Source: Sulfuricurvum sp. (GTDB taxonomy: Bacteria; Campylobacterota; Campylobacteria; Campylobacterales; Sulfurimonadaceae). Taken from it: a stretch of 39,067 nt of DNA. Below the pieces are notes generated by a model. It searched no databases. It had not been told where the DNA came from and saw only the letters and a program-made list of their open reading frames with translations. The stretch is taken from assembly GCF_023229695.1 (NCBI RefSeq), contig NZ_JALNYS010000004.1, positions 1 to 39,067 on the forward strand, written 5' to 3'. Numbering within the stretch: position 1 is the stretch's first letter; each line of letters begins with the position of its first letter. A program made the position numbers and the translations under genes. Positions 8,833 to 16,769 of the stretch are shown here, one piece after another.

Positions 8833-9939
8833 TCATTGCAATTGATCAATCAAATTTATAATCGACGGGGTCTCTTCCTCATCCGGGAATGCCGCTTTAA
8901 TCTCTAAAAATCTCTCCAGATTCTCGATCATCAGATCCAAAAGCTTAGGATCAAAATGGATCCCCCGCCCCTCTTTCATGATTTCGACCGTTTTTTCAAT
9001 ACTAAACGCTTTCTTATAGACCCTCTCAGAGCTGAGCGCATCAAAAACATCCGCTATCGTAACAATCCGGGCGTGCAGATGTATCTCATCCCCCGCTAAG
9101 CCCTCCGGATATCCGGTACCGTCGTATTTTTCATGATGCTGCAACGCGATAATCCGTCCCGCATGAATCACCGGATACTCTTCGCTTGAGGCAAGCATCT
9201 TGCCCCCTAAAACCGAATGAAGTTTCATAATCTCGAACTCTTCGGGGCTAAAACGGCCCGGCTTTAACAAAATTCGGTCGGGGATCCCTACCTTTCCGAT
9301 ATCATGAAGCGGAGAGGCATAAAGGATCAGTTCCACCTCTTGCGCCTCAAGCCCTGCAAGTTCGGCGAGTTTAGCCGAATAGTGGCTCATCCGCTTAATG
9401 TGCATTCCCGTCTCTAAATCACGGTACTCGGACGCTTTTCCCAGTCTGGCGGATATTTCATATTCGTTCTTTTTGGCTAATGCCAACGCTTGGGCCAGTT
9501 TGGCCGTCCTCTCTTTTACTTTTTGTTCCAGAATCTGGTTGGAGAATGCCAGCTGATCTTGAAACTTCTTGATCTTGGCATGGATAAACATCCGGAGTTT
9601 CAACTCCTCCACATCGATCGGCTTACTCAAAAAATCACTCGCCCCCTCTCGAAGGGCACGATGTTTCTCTTCCGCATTCGCCGTGACGACGATTGTAGGA
9701 ATCTGAGACCAGAGCGGATGGGCTTTCAAATGGACAAGGGTCTCAAAACCATCCATCACCGGCATTGCCAAATCAAGCAAGATAACATGGTAATCGGCGT
9801 TTTGTTCGAGAATATCCAGCGCCTCTCTCCCATGGATCGCTTTGGTTATTTCCACGTCTGAATCTTCCATAAAGGCAAATTCGATCAAATCGAGATTGAA
9901 CTCCTGATCATCGACTGCAAGCACTCTCACTTTCTCCAT
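8833..9939 (-). CDS. Response regulator with HD-GYP c-di-GMP phosphodiesterase domain (RpfG-like)
   Basis: 368 residues. The N-terminal receiver (1-120) has Asp56 (LLDLAMPVMDG), Thr86 and Lys107. A coiled-coil linker (about 125-165) leads to an HD-GYP domain with HD at 212-213 (LHDIGKVGIPD), HH at 268-269 and an intact GYP in DGTGYPEG (273-280). Intact HD and GYP motifs are expected to hydrolyse c-di-GMP. It is the first gene of the leftward operon. GAAGGG lies just before the ATG at 9939 and a TACAAT -10 candidate is at 9982-9987. It is the most obvious catalytic output for the kinases encoded downstream and could lower c-di-GMP to change motility or attachment. The pairing is inferred. Confidence 0.95.
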   Translation of the reverse strand: MEKVRVLAVDDQEFNLDLIEFAFMEDSDVEITKAIHGREALDILEQNADYHVILLDLAMPVMDGFETLVHLKAHPLWSQIPTIVVTANAEEKHRALREGASDFLSKPIDVEELKLRMFIHAKIKKFQDQLAFSNQILEQKVKERTAKLAQALALAKKNEYEISARLGKASEYRDLETGMHIKRMSHYSAKLAELAGLEAQEVELILYASPLHDIGKVGIPDRILLKPGRFSPEEFEIMKLHSVLGGKMLASSEEYPVIHAGRIIALQHHEKYDGTGYPEGLAGDEIHLHARIVTIADVFDALSSERVYKKAFSIEKTVEIMKEGRGIHFDPKLLDLMIENLERFLEIKAAFPDEEETPSIINLIDQLQ

Positions 9940-10159
9940 GACGTACCCTTCTCTTTCCCGATTTTCTGCTTTTTTGAGATTATTGTAATAGTGTACCTTT
10001 CGAAGTTTTAAACGGTGTTTAGATTTAAATTATCCGGTCATACCGTATTGTTTATCGTTTAAATACGTAATTCCTACCTGTTTTCTTGTGATTAATAATT
10101 TTTAAAAATTTGACAAAAAATGCTATACTGTTAAAATTATTAAAAAAAAGGGGGCACTT
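9940..10159. promoter_or_regulatory. Divergent intergenic region with promoters for both sides
   Basis: 220 AT-rich bases between the leftward signalling operon and the rightward zinc-ribbon gene. Leftward, TACAAT (9987-9982) lies 43 bases before the HD-GYP start. Rightward, TTGACA (10110-10115) is followed after 16 bases by TAAAAT (10132-10137); an extended -10, TGC-TATACT (10121-10129), overlaps it. No FNR-type palindrome was found here. Confidence 0.5.
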
Positions 10160-10339
10160 TTGTTATCACGTGAATGCCCGGTATGCGGTATTGAAGTAGA
10201 GTCCGGAAAAAGGAGATGCTCAAAATGCGGTTATATTTTCAAAAGACGCAATCAACCGTTCATGCTACGATTATTCAACCTATTCCTGATCCCGGCAATT
10301 GCCATTGGTTTGATTCTGATCTATTTTCGAATCTCTTAA
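10160..10339 (+). CDS. Small zinc-ribbon membrane protein (59 aa)
   Basis: A short ORF starting with TTG at 10160, preceded by AAGGGGG (10148-10154) five bases upstream and by a promoter-like TTGACA/TAAAAT pair. The 59-residue product begins MLSRECPVCG and contains two CxxC knuckles (CPVC and CSKC, 11 residues between), then a basic stretch (KRRNQ) and one hydrophobic helix of about 20 residues near the C-terminus (LFNLFLIPAIAIGLILIYF). The architecture, a zinc ribbon facing the cytoplasm with a C-terminal anchor, recurs in small bacterial proteins of unknown function. The RBS, codon structure and paired cysteines make it convincing as a gene; the function is unknown. The repeat region begins 11 bases downstream. 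Confidence 0.75.
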   Translation: MLSRECPVCGIEVESGKRRCSKCGYIFKRRNQPFMLRLFNLFLIPAIAIGLILIYFRIS

Positions 10340-10349
10340 GTACCTAATA

Positions 10350-10490
10350 TTACGCACTTTCCGGGCAAAGCCCGTAAAGTGGCAGGGACGAGGGTCCCTA
10401 CAACCCCCTAAAGCTTCCCGTATCTTGCGGATACGGGAGATTACCAACCTTTTCGCACGTGTTTAGACAAGGTGGCTAAGGTCAGTTAAG
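10350..10490 (+). repeat. Modular palindromic intergenic repeat, copy A
   Basis: 141 bases bounded by TTACGCACTTTC and AGGTCAGTTAAG. It contains three hairpins: CGGGC/GCCCG (10362-10374), AGGGAC/GTCCCT (10384-10399) and TCCCGTATC/GATACGGGA (10416-10438). The same end sequences and the CCCGTATC hairpin recur in inverse orientation at 22224-22438. It separates the zinc-ribbon gene from the Crp/Fnr gene and may act as a terminator or mRNA stabiliser. Confidence 0.75.
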
Positions 10491-10550
10491 TAATACGCAC
10501 GTTCATCCCTCCCCTGAAGTTACCCGTATCTTTCGGATGCGGGAGAAAAC
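10491..10550 (+). repeat. Partial tandem copy (B) of the intergenic repeat
   Basis: Directly after copy A the sequence restarts with TAATACGCACG, then CCCCTGAAGTTACCCGTATC and a hairpin CCCGTATC/GATGCGGG (10523-10543). This corresponds to the CCCTAAAGCT-hairpin module of copies A and C with a few substitutions. The 10340-10649 stretch otherwise holds only the regulator's promoter region. Confidence 0.6.
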
Positions 10551-10609
10551 ACCCTTTTATCCCCTTTTTTTAGGATCTCTTATGGTACCCTATCAGTGGA
10601 ATAGATTTT

Positions 10610-10623
10610 TTGACCTACATCAA
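10610..10623. promoter_or_regulatory. FNR-type box upstream of the Crp/Fnr gene
   Basis: TTGAC-CTAC-ATCAA, matching the FNR-family pattern TTGAY-N4-RTCAA. Its centre (10616.5) is only 33 bases before the ATG at 10650, so class II activation would place the start site inside the gene. A position at or after the transcription start, with autorepression, is more likely. That is an inference from spacing. Confidence 0.55.
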
Positions 10624-10649
10624 AACAACTTCTCACAAAGAGGAATATA

Positions 10650-11297
10650 ATGCTTCAAACACTCGATTTTTTTAAAGGGTGCGACCCTCTAAAACTATCC
10701 CTGTTGTCAACCACTGCAAAAATAAAACCGTACGAAGCATCGGATGTTCTGGTTTATGAAGATGATGATATCAATCGTGTCTATTTTCTCCTGGAAGGGG
10801 AGGTGAAACTTTATAAGGTGGACCGGTTTGATAATGAGGTTTTCCTCTATACGTTAAAAGATCAGGATTTACTGACCAATATCGGCTCCTTGGAGTGTGA
10901 TCGTATCAGTTGTTTTAGCAACGTTGAATTTTTGGCTCCGAGCCGGGTAGTGTCTCTGGATTTAAAAACCTTTAAAGAGGTGGTCAAAACCGACATCTCC
11001 CTCCTCATTAATCTGCTCAACCTGTTGGCGAACCAAAAGCAGATGGTTGATTGCATGGTCAATATGGGGATGGTTTACGATGTCACGGCCAAGGTTGCCA
11101 AAATGCTGTACGACCATCTGGATCTCTATAACTCTCTCAAAAAACAGGAGATCTCGTATCGACTCAATATCCAGCCGGCTACCCTCTCTCGGGTATTGGC
11201 CAAATTCATCCGCAAAGGGTTGATAGCCGAAGAGGATCATAAAACCGTTGTTTTGGAACGGGAAGAACTGACACGCTATTTTAAAGAGGGGTTGTGA
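10650..11297 (+). CDS. Crp/Fnr-family transcriptional regulator
   Basis: 215 residues: an N-terminal cyclic-nucleotide-binding-like beta-roll (about 5-115), a long dimerisation helix (about 118-158) and a C-terminal winged helix-turn-helix (about 165-212) with recognition helix QPATLSRVLAKF. The SR pair of FNR's recognition helix is kept, but the FNR Glu is replaced by Ala. Cysteines are at 11, 83, 88 and 135; the N-terminal Cys cluster of an oxygen-sensing FNR is absent, so it resembles the NO- or nitrate-responsive branch (Dnr, NssR) more than FNR. GAGGAA precedes the ATG. Its stop overlaps the start of the PilJ-like sensor, and the nap operon follows. It is the best candidate for the protein that binds the FNR-type boxes in this window, which is inference. 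Confidence 0.9.
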   Translation: MLQTLDFFKGCDPLKLSLLSTTAKIKPYEASDVLVYEDDDINRVYFLLEGEVKLYKVDRFDNEVFLYTLKDQDLLTNIGSLECDRISCFSNVEFLAPSRVVSLDLKTFKEVVKTDISLLINLLNLLANQKQMVDCMVNMGMVYDVTAKVAKMLYDHLDLYNSLKKQEISYRLNIQPATLSRVLAKFIRKGLIAEEDHKTVVLEREELTRYFKEGL

Positions 11298-12196
11298 TGC
11301 ACTCTATTTCAACGAAAGTTCGATGGATTGTCGCCATCTTATCGCTCAATCTGATCACCATCATAATGGTAGACATTTGGCTCAATGTGGATCAGAAATA
11401 CGATGCCAAAGTGATCAATATCGCCGGAAAACAGCGGATGCTTTCGCAACGGACCGTACTCGAATTGCATCGGCTTCTTGTCGATGAGAAAGGGGCTTTT
11501 GTAAAACTTCAAGCAGCCCGAGCCGAGTTTGACCGCAATTTCCGAAAACTCCGCACCGAAGCATCCGAATATCGGGGATCTTCCAATGAAGAGATTACAA
11601 AAACCTTAAACGACGTTCACGCCGTCTGGAAACAGATGGGGGGATTGATCGACCGGTATCTGCAAGGCGATCACAACCTCGCCGATCTGAAAACGATTTA
11701 CGATAACGGAGACCGCACCCTCATCCTGATGGATAAGGCTGTCACCCAATATGAAGGCTACATGATCGAAAAACGGATGATGGCCTATCGGATTCAGATC
11801 TTTTTAGCCGTTATCTCCTTTGGCGTCATCCTTTATATGGCACGAACCACGTTGCAGATCCAACACAATTTTGACCATTTCCTCAATCACACCAAAGCGA
11901 TCAGCGGCAAAGAGGAGATCATCGGAAAAAGCGACAATGAACTTGAGATCGCCTGTGCCCATATCGAATATTTTCTACACAATGTCGAAGAAGCGCTCCA
12001 GAGTGCCACCGATGCGGTCGAAAAAAGTGAAGCGGCGGCGGCACACCTTATCGGATCGGCCCCGGAAACCGAAGCGCTGCTGGAACAAAACGAAGATGTC
12101 ATGATTCAAGTCAGTGAAGAGCTCCACCAAACCTCCCGGCGCCTCAAAAAACTCAAATCCAATCTCCAAAAAGCCAATAACTTACGAAATTCTTAA
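11297..12196 (+). CDS. NarX/PilJ-type membrane sensor without an output domain
   Basis: About 299 residues. TM1 is at about 8-28. A periplasmic domain (about 30-165) carries AGKQRMLSQRTVLE, which matches the P-box-like block of the PilJ/NarX nitrate-sensor family. TM2 is at about 168-186, followed by a HAMP-like stretch and a long coiled coil (about 220-298). The protein then ends, with no kinase, methyl-accepting or cyclase domain. The ATG at 11297 overlaps the stop of the Crp/Fnr gene (TGATG); a GTG one codon earlier is possible. With napA next, a nitrate or nitrite sensing role is plausible. How the signal leaves the coiled coil is unknown; direct contact with the regulator encoded upstream is one possibility. 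Confidence 0.85.
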   Translation: MHSISTKVRWIVAILSLNLITIIMVDIWLNVDQKYDAKVINIAGKQRMLSQRTVLELHRLLVDEKGAFVKLQAARAEFDRNFRKLRTEASEYRGSSNEEITKTLNDVHAVWKQMGGLIDRYLQGDHNLADLKTIYDNGDRTLILMDKAVTQYEGYMIEKRMMAYRIQIFLAVISFGVILYMARTTLQIQHNFDHFLNHTKAISGKEEIIGKSDNELEIACAHIEYFLHNVEEALQSATDAVEKSEAAAAHLIGSAPETEALLEQNEDVMIQVSEELHQTSRRLKKLKSNLQKANNLRNS

Positions 12197-12222
12197 AAGA
12201 ATTTCTTTTTTTCTTTTTCTTA

Positions 12223-12265
12223 TTTGACCTAAGTCAAACACTTTTTTTTTGAATTGCTTTACAAT
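12223..12265 (+). promoter_or_regulatory. nap promoter with FNR-type box
   Basis: A perfect palindrome TTTGAC-CTAA-GTCAAA lies at 12223-12238. TACAAT at 12260-12265 is a good -10, predicting a start near 12272. The box centre (12230.5) is then at -41.5, the classic position for class II FNR/Crp activation. The untranslated leader would be about 90 bases. Confidence 0.75.
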
Positions 12266-12361
12266 GTTCGAAGTGCATGAGTTATTTCATAGCATCCGGA
12301 AATATTAAGTAGTCTGGGTTAGGTACTCGGGTTTTAAGTGATTCCATTTAAGGGGGCTTCA

Positions 12362-15151
12362 ATGTCATTGGATAGAAGAGAATTTTTAAAAAGTGCCGCT
12401 GCCGCATCGGCTGCAACCGCAATCGGTATGGCGGTTCCTGCCAAAGTAGAAGCAGCTGCCGCACAGGGGCAAGCAGGATGGCGCTGGGACAAAGCGGCAT
12501 GCCGTTTTTGCGGAACGGGATGCGGTATTATGATGGCGACCAAAGATGACCGCATCGTTGCAGTAAAAGGGGACCCGTTGGCTCCGGTCAATCGCGGTCT
12601 TAACTGTATCAAAGGGTATTTTAACGCCAAAATCATGTACGGTGCCGATCGCCTCACCCAGCCGCTGTTGCGGATGAATGATAAAGGTCAGTTTGATAAG
12701 CAGGGTAAATTTAAGCCTATCAGCTGGCAACGTGCATTTGATGAGATGGAAATTCATATCAAATCAGCCCTTAAAGAGAAGGGGCCCACCGGTATCGCGA
12801 TGTTCAGCTCCGGTCAGCAAACGGCGATGGAAGGGCATGCCGCTCTCAAATTGATGAAAGCGGGTTTCCGTACCAACAACATCGACCCCAATGCCCGTCT
12901 TTGCATGGCGTCTGCCGTTACGGGATTTATGAACGTTTTTGGAGCGGATGAGCCATCAGGCTGTTACGAAGACATTGAGCTCGCCGAAACGATCGTCGCA
13001 TTCGGATCCAATATGGCGGAGATGCACCCTATTCTCTGGTCACGTGTCAGTGATCGTAAACTCAGCAATCCCGATAAAGTACAAGTGGTTGTCCTCTCGA
13101 CCTACAAACACCGTACAATGGACCTTGCCGATGTCGAAATCATCTTTAAACCGAATACCGATTTGGCCATCTGGAACTATATCGCCCGTGAAATCGTCTA
13201 CAACCATCCCGAAGCGATGGACAAAGAGTTTTTGGATAAAAATATCGTCTTTGCAACGGGTCCAGTAGACATCGGATACGGCCTACGCGAAGATATCAAC
13301 CATCCGAAATACGGTAAAAAAGAGCTCGATACGGCAGCGAAACAAAAATCCAAAGTGCTCACTGCCGATGAGGGGGTCAGTCTCGGGTATTTGGGGTACA
13401 AAGAGGGCGATACGCTGGAGATGAAAAACAGCGGTGATGCGAACAAACATTGGAAAATCACCTTTGAAGAGTTCAAAAAAGGGCTCGCACCCTACACCCT
13501 CGATTACGTCGCCAACGTTTCCAAAGGGGATTTGGATGAGAGTCTTGCCGATTACAAAGCCAAACTTCAAAAAATGGCCGATCTCTACATCGAGAAAAAA
13601 CGTAAATGTTTGACATTCTGGACGATGGGATTCAATCAGCATACGCGCGGAACATGGGTCAATGAACAAGCGTATATGGTTCACTTCCTTCTCGGGAAAC
13701 AAGCGAAACCGGGGAACGGCGCATTCTCCCTTACCGGTCAGCCATCTGCGTGCGGAACGGCGCGGGAAGTGGGAACTTTCAGCCACCGTTTACCGGCGGA
13801 TATGGTCGTTATGAACCCGGCGCACCGTAAAATGGCCGAGGGAATTTGGACAATTCCGGAGGGGACGATCAACCCTAAAGCGGGATCGCACTTTACCCAA
13901 ATCCACCGTGATCTTGAAGACGGTAAAGTGAAATTTGCCTGGGTCAGCGTCTGTAACCCGTATCAGGATACCGGTAATGCGGAACACTGGATTAAAGCGG
14001 CACGTACGATGGATAATTTCATCGTGACCTCCGACGGCTATCCGGGAATTTCGGCAAAAGTATCGGATCTGATTTTACCGAGTGCCATGATGTATGAAAA
14101 ATGGGGAGCCTACGGCAATGCGGAGCGTCGTACGCAGCATTGGAGACAACAAGTCACTCCGATGGGAGATGCGATGTCCGATACGTGGCAGTTTGTTGAA
14201 CTCTCCAAACGCTTTACGATCAATGAGGTGTGGGGAGCGCAAAAAATTCCCGGCCTTGAGGGCGGATTGCCCGATGTGATGGATAAAGCCAAAGCGATGG
14301 GATACAAAGAGAATACAACACTCTATGAAGTTTTATTTGCCAACAATCGTGCAAAAGCATTCAAATGGCCTGATCCGGTAGGAAAAGGGTATCAAAACTC
14401 TGAAGTTGCCGGCGATAAACGTAATGTTATCGGAAGTGACGGCAAAGTGTTCAAAGGGTACGGATTCTTTATCCAAAAATACCTCTGGGAAGAGTATCGC
14501 AAATTCGGTGACGGACATGGGCACGATTATGCCGATTTCGATACCTACCACCGTGTACGCGGTCTGAAATGGCCGGTAGTGGATGGCAAAGAGACCTTCT
14601 GGCGCTACAACGCAAAATACGATCCGTATGCGAAAAAAGCCAATAACGGGGCGTTTGCGTTCTACGGTCATGCGTTCAAAGATATCCCGACCGGAAATCT
14701 GCAAGGGGTTACCAACAGTGCGAAAGTGAATTTGGATAACAAAGCCAAAATTTTCTTCCGTCCGTACATGGAGCCGACCGAAGTGCCGGATAAAAACTAT
14801 GACATCTGGCTATGTACCGGTCGTGTGTTAGAACACTGGCACAGCGGAACGATGACGATGCGGGTTCCTGAACTGTATCGCGCCGTTCCGGAGGCATTGT
14901 GCTATATGCACCCTGCCGATGCCGAAAAACGGGGTGTCAAACGGGGTGAAATGGTGTGGGTAGAATCACGCCGAGGCAAAGTCAAAGCGCACGTCGAAAC
15001 ACGCGGCCGTAACCGTCCTCCAAAAGGACTTGTGTTTGTCCCGTGGTTTGATGAAAAAGTATTTATCAATAAAGTGTGTTTGGATCATACCTGCCCGATT
15101 TCCAAACAGATCGACCATAAAAAATGTGCGGTCAAAATTTATAAAGCGTAA
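12362..15151 (+). CDS. napA: Periplasmic nitrate reductase, catalytic subunit
   Basis: 929 residues from the ATG at 12362, chosen over an in-frame GTG at 12338 because AAGGGGGC precedes it and it gives a clean Tat signal: SLDRREFLK followed by an Ala-rich hydrophobic stretch ending near AKVEA. The [4Fe-4S] ligands are C47, C50, C54 and C82 (CRFCGTGC, NCIKG). C181 in ARLCMASA is the expected molybdenum ligand. NapA reduces nitrate to nitrite in the periplasm with bis-MGD molybdenum cofactor. At about 930 residues it has the longer epsilonproteobacterial form. It leads the nap operon, under an FNR-type promoter. Confidence 0.98.
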   Translation: MSLDRREFLKSAAAASAATAIGMAVPAKVEAAAAQGQAGWRWDKAACRFCGTGCGIMMATKDDRIVAVKGDPLAPVNRGLNCIKGYFNAKIMYGADRLTQPLLRMNDKGQFDKQGKFKPISWQRAFDEMEIHIKSALKEKGPTGIAMFSSGQQTAMEGHAALKLMKAGFRTNNIDPNARLCMASAVTGFMNVFGADEPSGCYEDIELAETIVAFGSNMAEMHPILWSRVSDRKLSNPDKVQVVVLSTYKHRTMDLADVEIIFKPNTDLAIWNYIAREIVYNHPEAMDKEFLDKNIVFATGPVDIGYGLREDINHPKYGKKELDTAAKQKSKVLTADEGVSLGYLGYKEGDTLEMKNSGDANKHWKITFEEFKKGLAPYTLDYVANVSKGDLDESLADYKAKLQKMADLYIEKKRKCLTFWTMGFNQHTRGTWVNEQAYMVHFLLGKQAKPGNGAFSLTGQPSACGTAREVGTFSHRLPADMVVMNPAHRKMAEGIWTIPEGTINPKAGSHFTQIHRDLEDGKVKFAWVSVCNPYQDTGNAEHWIKAARTMDNFIVTSDGYPGISAKVSDLILPSAMMYEKWGAYGNAERRTQHWRQQVTPMGDAMSDTWQFVELSKRFTINEVWGAQKIPGLEGGLPDVMDKAKAMGYKENTTLYEVLFANNRAKAFKWPDPVGKGYQNSEVAGDKRNVIGSDGKVFKGYGFFIQKYLWEEYRKFGDGHGHDYADFDTYHRVRGLKWPVVDGKETFWRYNAKYDPYAKKANNGAFAFYGHAFKDIPTGNLQGVTNSAKVNLDNKAKIFFRPYMEPTEVPDKNYDIWLCTGRVLEHWHSGTMTMRVPELYRAVPEALCYMHPADAEKRGVKRGEMVWVESRRGKVKAHVETRGRNRPPKGLVFVPWFDEKVFINKVCLDHTCPISKQIDHKKCAVKIYKA

Positions 15152-15156
15152 CGGCG

Positions 15157-15954
15157 ATGAAAACTGAAACTCCTAATGAACGTCGCCGTTTTCTCCTCTC
15201 TATGGCGAGAGGTATCGGGCTGAGTGCGATGGGGGCTTTGGTCTGGAGCGCTTACGTGGGGGAAGTGAAAGCAGCACCTCTCGTGTTGCGTCCTCCGGGG
15301 GCATTGGAGGAAGCGGAATTTATCAAAAACTGTATCAAATGCGGTTTGTGCGTGGAAGCGTGTCCTTACGATACGCTTATGTTGGCACGTCCGGGGGACA
15401 ATCTTCCGATGGGAACCCCTTATTTCACACCTAGAAGCATCCCGTGTTATATGTGTACCGATATTCCTTGTGTTCCTGTGTGTCCAAGCGGTGCGCTCAA
15501 TGAGCCTTCCGTGAGCAGCTATATGAAAAACAAAGCCGTTTTAGACATCAACAAAGCACGCATGGGACTCGCGGTTGTCGATGAAAGCTCATGTATTGCC
15601 GTCTGGGGCATTCAGTGTGATGCATGCTATCGGGCCTGTCCGCTTTTAGGTGAGGCGATTACGATCGAACACTCTAAAAACGACCGGACCGGCAAGCATG
15701 CGTTTTTAAAACCCGTCGTTCATCCGGATCAATGTACGGGATGCGGGCTGTGCGAACATGCCTGTGTCACCGAGATTGCCGCGATCCATGTGCTCCCCAG
15801 AGCGTTGGCAATGGGGAAAGTGGGAGACCACTACATCAAAGGGTGGGACAAAGGGGATGAAAAACGGCTGGAGGGTGCCTCTATCGAGGTGACCAAAACG
15901 AAAATCAGTGAAAAAAGCGCGCTCGATTCGCTAAATGATGAAGGGGGATTGTGA
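15157..15954 (+). CDS. napG: Quinol dehydrogenase ferredoxin subunit NapG
   Basis: 265 residues with a twin-arginine signal (ERRRFLLSMARGIG) and an Ala-rich h-region ending near VKAAP. Four ferredoxin-type Cys clusters follow (CIKCGLCVEACP, CYMCTDIPCVPVCP, CDACYRACP, CTGCGLCEHAC). NapG works with NapH to pass electrons from menaquinol to NapB/NapA; in this phylum it replaces NapC. It starts 5 bases after napA, and its stop overlaps napH. The Shine-Dalgarno is weak, suggesting coupling to napA translation. Confidence 0.97.
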   Translation: MKTETPNERRRFLLSMARGIGLSAMGALVWSAYVGEVKAAPLVLRPPGALEEAEFIKNCIKCGLCVEACPYDTLMLARPGDNLPMGTPYFTPRSIPCYMCTDIPCVPVCPSGALNEPSVSSYMKNKAVLDINKARMGLAVVDESSCIAVWGIQCDACYRACPLLGEAITIEHSKNDRTGKHAFLKPVVHPDQCTGCGLCEHACVTEIAAIHVLPRALAMGKVGDHYIKGWDKGDEKRLEGASIEVTKTKISEKSALDSLNDEGGL

Positions 15955-16769
15955 TGAAAAACTATCGCTATTTACTCCTCCGTCGTTTAACGCAAATCAC
16001 CCTCTTGGTCCTTTACGTGGGTGCCAATATATGGGGATGGAAAGTGCTGCAAGGGAATCTCAGCAGCTCCTCCGTTTTGGGCAGCGTTCCGCTAAGTGAT
16101 CCTTATGCCGTGATCCAAATCGCGGTTACGGGTGCAAGTTTGGGGATGGATATATTACTGGGCGCGTTGATCGTGACTCTGTTTTACGGGGTTATCGGCG
16201 GACGCGCTTTTTGCAGCTGGGTGTGTCCTATCAATATCATCACCGACAGTGCGGCGTGGCTGCGTAGAGCCTTAAAGTTTTCCGAAGTGCAAAAACGGTT
16301 TTACATGAGCCGGTCACTGCGCTACTGGATTTTGGGTCTGAGTTTAATCCTCTCTGCTGTGATGGGAGTGGCGGTATTTGAGCTAATCAGCCCTATATCA
16401 ATGGCGCACCGAGGCCTAATCTTCGGTATGGGGATGGGTGGCGGTGCACTGGCTGTTATCTTTTTATTTGATTTGCTGGTGCATGAAAACGGATGGTGCG
16501 GGTATGTGTGTCCTCTGGGGGCGACCCATTCGATTCTAGGTAAATTTTCTCTGATCCGTGTTCGTCATGATGCCGATAAGTGTACCGATTGTCGCAGCTG
16601 TATCACGGTGTGCCCTGAAAAAGAGGTGCTCCATATGATCAATCGCAGCAGTGAAAGTGTGCTGATGGGCGAATGCACCAATTGCGGCAGATGTGTCGAT
16701 GTCTGTCAAGAAGACGCGCTCGGATTTTCAATTCGAAGTCTTATAAAACAACCAAAGGATAAGGAATGA
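15954..16769 (+). CDS. napH: Quinol dehydrogenase membrane subunit NapH
   Basis: About 271 residues. Four transmembrane helices (near 13-30, 60-85, 122-142 and 155-178) are followed by a cytoplasmic tail with two [4Fe-4S] motifs (CTDCRSCITVCP and CTNCGRCVDVC). Two CxxxCP motifs sit at membrane edges (CSWVCP and CGYVCP), as is usual for NapH. The ATG overlaps the napG stop (TGATG); a GTG one codon upstream is the alternative. It forms the menaquinol-oxidising complex with NapG. Confidence 0.96.
   Translation: MKNYRYLLLRRLTQITLLVLYVGANIWGWKVLQGNLSSSSVLGSVPLSDPYAVIQIAVTGASLGMDILLGALIVTLFYGVIGGRAFCSWVCPINIITDSAAWLRRALKFSEVQKRFYMSRSLRYWILGLSLILSAVMGVAVFELISPISMAHRGLIFGMGMGGGALAVIFLFDLLVHENGWCGYVCPLGATHSILGKFSLIRVRHDADKCTDCRSCITVCPEKEVLHMINRSSESVLMGECTNCGRCVDVCQEDALGFSIRSLIKQPKDKE

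Noticed and set aside
10110..10129. TTGACA paired with TATACT as a standard promoter
   Set aside because: The spacer is only 8 bases. TTGACA with TAAAAT, or the extended TGC-TATACT alone, is more acceptable.
10350..10550. CRISPR array or IS element in the 10.3-10.6 kb gap
   Set aside because: There are no regularly spaced identical repeats with unique spacers and no transposase; the pattern is two hairpin-rich repeat copies.
12338..12361. GTG at 12338 as the napA start
   Set aside because: The ATG at 12362 has AAGGGGGC before it and begins directly at the Tat signal.
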